This document shows positions 62,012-64,000 of a stretch of DNA of 64,000 nucleotides, piece after piece. Under the pieces are notes generated by a model. The model did not search any database. It saw only the letters and a list, made by a program, of their open reading frames with translations, and was not told where the DNA came from. Position 1 is the first letter of the stretch, and the number at the start of each line of letters is the position of its first letter. The translations under genes were made by a program, and so were the position numbers. Location of the stretch: contig NZ_CP068083.1 in NCBI RefSeq assembly GCF_016725325.1, positions 4,960,001 to 5,024,000 on the forward strand. Direction: 5' to 3'. Source of the DNA: Sphingobacterium spiritivorum. GTDB taxonomy: Bacteria; Bacteroidota; Bacteroidia; Sphingobacteriales; Sphingobacteriaceae.

Positions 62012-62824
62012 ATGAACAACAACGCTACTACTATCCTGCTGAATGATCTCGCTTTTCCGGAAGGTCCTGCATTTGCCCCAAACGGAGATCTTTGGTTTGT
62101 AGAGCAGCAGCGAAATTGCCTGAGCCGATACCGTAACGGTATATTACATCGGCATCAAGTCGGCGGCAGACCTAACGGCATCGCTATAGATAACAGTGGT
62201 CTGATCTGGTTTTGTGATTCGGAACGCAATCAGATACGAACGTTCAACAGTCTGACTGAGAATCAGGAAGTAATCGTAAGCGAGGTGGAAGGCAACCCTT
62301 TAAACCTTCCTAATGATCTGGCGTTCGACAAAGACGGCAATCTACTCTTCACCTGCTCCGGAGACAGCCTTACCAAAGGTGACGGATATATATGCGCACT
62401 ATCACCTGGAAAACAATTAAAGGTATTCCGAACCGTTTCTTTTTACCCAAACGGACTAGCTTTCAATGCAGACCACAGCAAGCTTTTTATTGCTGAAACC
62501 GGCACACACGATATCTGGAAAGGCAAATGGGACAGCCAGAACATGGAATGGACTCATCCCGTCCGCTTCACAAATACCGGAGGCCCTGTTGGTCCTGACG
62601 GGATGGCATTTGATGAAGAAGGTAACTTGTATATTGCCGTATACGGATCAGGAACGATACATCAGTATAATCCTCAGGGACAATTGTCAGCAAAAATACC
62701 TGTTGCAGGAAACAATCCGACAAACTGTGCATTTGATCCGAGTGGAACTCTGGGACTGGTTATTACAGAAGCAGAAAAGGGACTGCTGATCAGTTATCAG
62801 ACAGCGTACAGAGGTATTTTATAG
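62012..62824 (+). CDS. SMP-30/gluconolactonase family lactonase
   Basis: 270 residues forming a six-bladed propeller with the SMP-30 metal ligands E17 (FPEGPAF), N147 (YPNGLAF) and D196 (GPDGMAFD), plus N101 (LPNDLAFD). These enzymes open sugar lactones to aldonic acids using a divalent metal. No signal peptide, so cytoplasmic. Its product would be a fitting substrate for the divergently encoded galactonate-dehydratase-like enzyme. It shares a promoter region with that operon and lies convergent to the GntR gene. Confidence 0.9.
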   Translation: MNNNATTILLNDLAFPEGPAFAPNGDLWFVEQQRNCLSRYRNGILHRHQVGGRPNGIAIDNSGLIWFCDSERNQIRTFNSLTENQEVIVSEVEGNPLNLPNDLAFDKDGNLLFTCSGDSLTKGDGYICALSPGKQLKVFRTVSFYPNGLAFNADHSKLFIAETGTHDIWKGKWDSQNMEWTHPVRFTNTGGPVGPDGMAFDEEGNLYIAVYGSGTIHQYNPQGQLSAKIPVAGNNPTNCAFDPSGTLGLVITEAEKGLLISYQTAYRGIL

Positions 62825-62858
62825 GGAAGGTATTATTTTATACAAGGTTGTGGAGTAT

Positions 62859-62886
62859 AAAAAAGCCGGAAGATTTCTTTTCCGGC
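62859..62886 (-). terminator. Terminator between the SMP-30 and GntR genes
   Basis: GCCGGAA pairs with TTCCGGC around an 8-base loop, with an A-run on one side (T-run for the minus strand) and Ts inside the other. It serves the GntR gene and perhaps both. Confidence 0.7.
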
Positions 62887-62924
62887 CGTCAATAATGTCT
62901 ATACAGATGATTGTATCTAACAAT

Positions 62925-63560
62925 TTAAAATTCAATAGATTCCTTCTCTCCTCTGTCAAGGTGCTCCAGCAACGTATCTATAGATTCTTTTAATTTACCC
63001 TCCTTAAGGTATTCGACTATTTTACGATGCTCTACCTCCGTCTGTTTATAGTCATCCATATGACTCAGAGCATTGCCCAGCTTTAGGTGAAACAACGGAA
63101 TATTACTATTATGATAGATATGTAGCAGGCGTTCATTACCAGTAGATTCGATTATTTTTTCATGAAAACGGACATCCGCTTCACATGCGCCCCCATAATA
63201 TCCTTTTTCTACCATAGAAGAAAAATCATCACAGATCAATTCAAGCTCTTTGATCACTGCTTTATCTCTTTTTGTAAACAAGATCTTGAGTGCACCGACT
63301 TCCAGAAGTTCACGCAGTTCACGGATATCCTTGATATCATCAGCTGTCATTTTTTTAACAAAACAACCTCCCTTTCCTCCAAACTCAACAAGCTGCTCTC
63401 CGGCCAAACGCATAAAAGCCTCACGGATAGCGACCCGACTCACACTTAATTTGTCTGCCCAGAAACTCTCGATCAGTCTGGCACCACCAACAAGCTGATT
63501 GGACAATATTTTTTTCCTGATTTCTAAATACGCTTTATAAGACAACGAGTCTTCCTTCAT
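62925..63560 (-). CDS. GntR-family regulator, FadR/FCD subfamily
   Basis: 211 residues: a GntR winged HTH (about 5-70: LEIRKKILSNQLVGGARLIESFWADKLSVSRVAIREAFMRLAGEQLV) and an FCD effector domain (about 77-200) with D, H and E positions for a metal-bound carboxylate ligand (CEADVRFHEKIIESTGNERL). FCD regulators commonly sense sugar acids or their catabolites. A TTGTATACAA palindrome begins one base before its start codon and recurs in the neighbouring divergent promoter, so it probably controls itself and the catabolic operons. Confidence 0.92.
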   Translation of the reverse strand: MKEDSLSYKAYLEIRKKILSNQLVGGARLIESFWADKLSVSRVAIREAFMRLAGEQLVEFGGKGGCFVKKMTADDIKDIRELRELLEVGALKILFTKRDKAVIKELELICDDFSSMVEKGYYGGACEADVRFHEKIIESTGNERLLHIYHNSNIPLFHLKLGNALSHMDDYKQTEVEHRKIVEYLKEGKLKESIDTLLEHLDRGEKESIEF

Positions 63561-63561
63561 A

Positions 63562-63571
63562 TTGTATACAA
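63562..63571 (-). promoter_or_regulatory. TTGTATACAA palindrome at the GntR start, putative auto-operator
   Basis: A perfect 10-bp copy of the divergent-promoter site, ending one base before the ATG. A TATTTTTG -7-type box (63587-63580 on the minus strand) places the transcription start just upstream, so bound regulator would block initiation or early elongation and cover the ribosome site. Confidence 0.65.
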
Positions 63572-63670
63572 TTTAATATCAAAAATAAGAATACATCTTG
63601 TATTTATTGCAATAATAAAATGCATTCCTGTAACTTACTAAAAAAAATAAATGACAGCACAAACAATAAA

Positions 63671-64000
63671 TTAATTATTATTCAACCTTATCTCATTTGC
63701 TCCATATTTTCTTCCGGGGGTAAACTGCAGAACAGTTCCCTGGGATTCATAACGGATAACATGTTTACCCGCATCAACCGGAATATTTGTATCTGAAACC
63801 GGCTGTCCGGATTGAATATTCCAAAATCCTTCCTTCAACCCGGCAAGAATGATTTTGTATTTTTTATCTGCCGGAACTGTTATTTCAATCGGTTCACTGA
63901 TCAGCTGTCCGCCTTTACTGATACAGACAATACGATCATCCAGCCGGATCACATAATAAGCTGCCCTTTCTTCATACTGAAGAGGCAACGGAACGGATTG
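63671..64000 (-). CDS. C-terminal part of a gene running past the window edge
   Basis: The frame is open to the window edge, so the true start lies outside; 110 residues are visible. It is all beta, with repeated strands (YYVIRLDDRIVCISKGGQLI, IEITVPADKKYKIILAGL, GKHVIRYESQGTVLQFTPG), like the C-terminal sandwich domains of secreted polysaccharide lyases or glycoside hydrolases. I do not recognise the family. It may belong to the sugar-acid locus and supply its substrate outside the cell. Confidence 0.6.
   Translation of the reverse strand, partial: QSVPLPLQYEERAAYYVIRLDDRIVCISKGGQLISEPIEITVPADKKYKIILAGLKEGFWNIQSGQPVSDTNIPVDAGKHVIRYESQGTVLQFTPGRKYGANEIRLNNN

Noticed and set aside
63590..63604. 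AATACA-TCT-TGTATT dyad upstream of the GntR gene as another operator
   Set aside because: It resembles the half-sites, but the spacing differs from the TTGTATACAA copies, so it was not counted as a site.
1..64000. CRISPR arrays, tRNA/rRNA genes, insertion sequences, integrase or phage genes
   Set aside because: No regularly spaced repeats, no tRNA cloverleaf recognised, no transposase or integrase motif in any frame; a tRNA scan could not be run.

Overview
The window looks like chromosome of a Bacteroidota bacterium, most likely Sphingobacteriaceae (Sphingobacterium/Pedobacter-like). The evidence is AT-rich intergenic DNA, few clear Shine-Dalgarno sequences, promoters of the Bacteroidota TTTG/TAnnTTTG type, and typical families (paired DUF4252 proteins beside an ECF sigma factor, HxlR regulators, MepB, a Tat-type GMC oxidoreductase with a gluconate 2-dehydrogenase subunit-3-like partner, Bacteroidota-type class D beta-lactamase). 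No rRNA, tRNA, CRISPR array, insertion sequence or prophage was seen. Gene identities rest on motif and family recognition by eye; no database search was run.

Layout. 1-7216 (minus): a signalling operon of two hybrid kinases, response regulators and stand-alone CheR and CheB domains, with no chemoreceptor, CheA or CheW in view. 7470-15255: a divergent sugar-oxidation locus. A GMC dehydrogenase and its Tat subunit face a TIM-barrel isomerase/lyase and three Gfo/Idh/MocA oxidoreductases, the last two being a recent tandem duplicate. This fits oxidative (3-keto) glycoside breakdown. 15369-17427: a probable zinc-starvation divergon (CobW-type GTPase, a 73-residue protein, a DUF3299-like secreted protein) around a 19-bp palindrome that overlaps the -33 elements of both promoters. 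17546-33101: mixed housekeeping and resistance-type genes (Ntn-hydrolase fused to a carbohydrate-binding-like domain, aldo/keto reductase, class D beta-lactamase, FKBP, MscS channel, amidohydrolase, MepB overlapping a serine beta-lactamase-like hydrolase, cold-shock-domain protein, acyl-CoA dehydrogenase).

33257-35400: ECF sigma / anti-sigma / two DUF4252 proteins. 35525-41815: two HxlR regulators, each beside an oxidoreductase or efflux gene, plus a small kinase and an AraC-type protein. 41891-45109: a second ECF sigma / RskA-like anti-sigma pair, both starting with TTG, convergent with two secreted ferritin-like proteins. 45425-55350: scattered single genes (aldo/keto reductase, DinB, BtrH-like plus GNAT, ankyrin protein, AraC and LacI regulators, NhaA, DUF389).

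55515-63560: a coherent catabolic regulon. Five tightly packed minus-strand genes (class III aminotransferase, galactonate-dehydratase-like enolase-superfamily enzyme, SDR, cytoplasmic ceramidase-fold amidase, sodium:solute symporter) are divergent from an SMP-30 lactonase and followed by an FCD-type GntR regulator. TTGTATACAA-like palindromes lie in the divergent promoter region and directly before the GntR start codon. I see this as the best candidate for an undescribed pathway, probably for an imported amide-bearing or amino sugar acid or lactone. The window ends inside another minus-strand gene.
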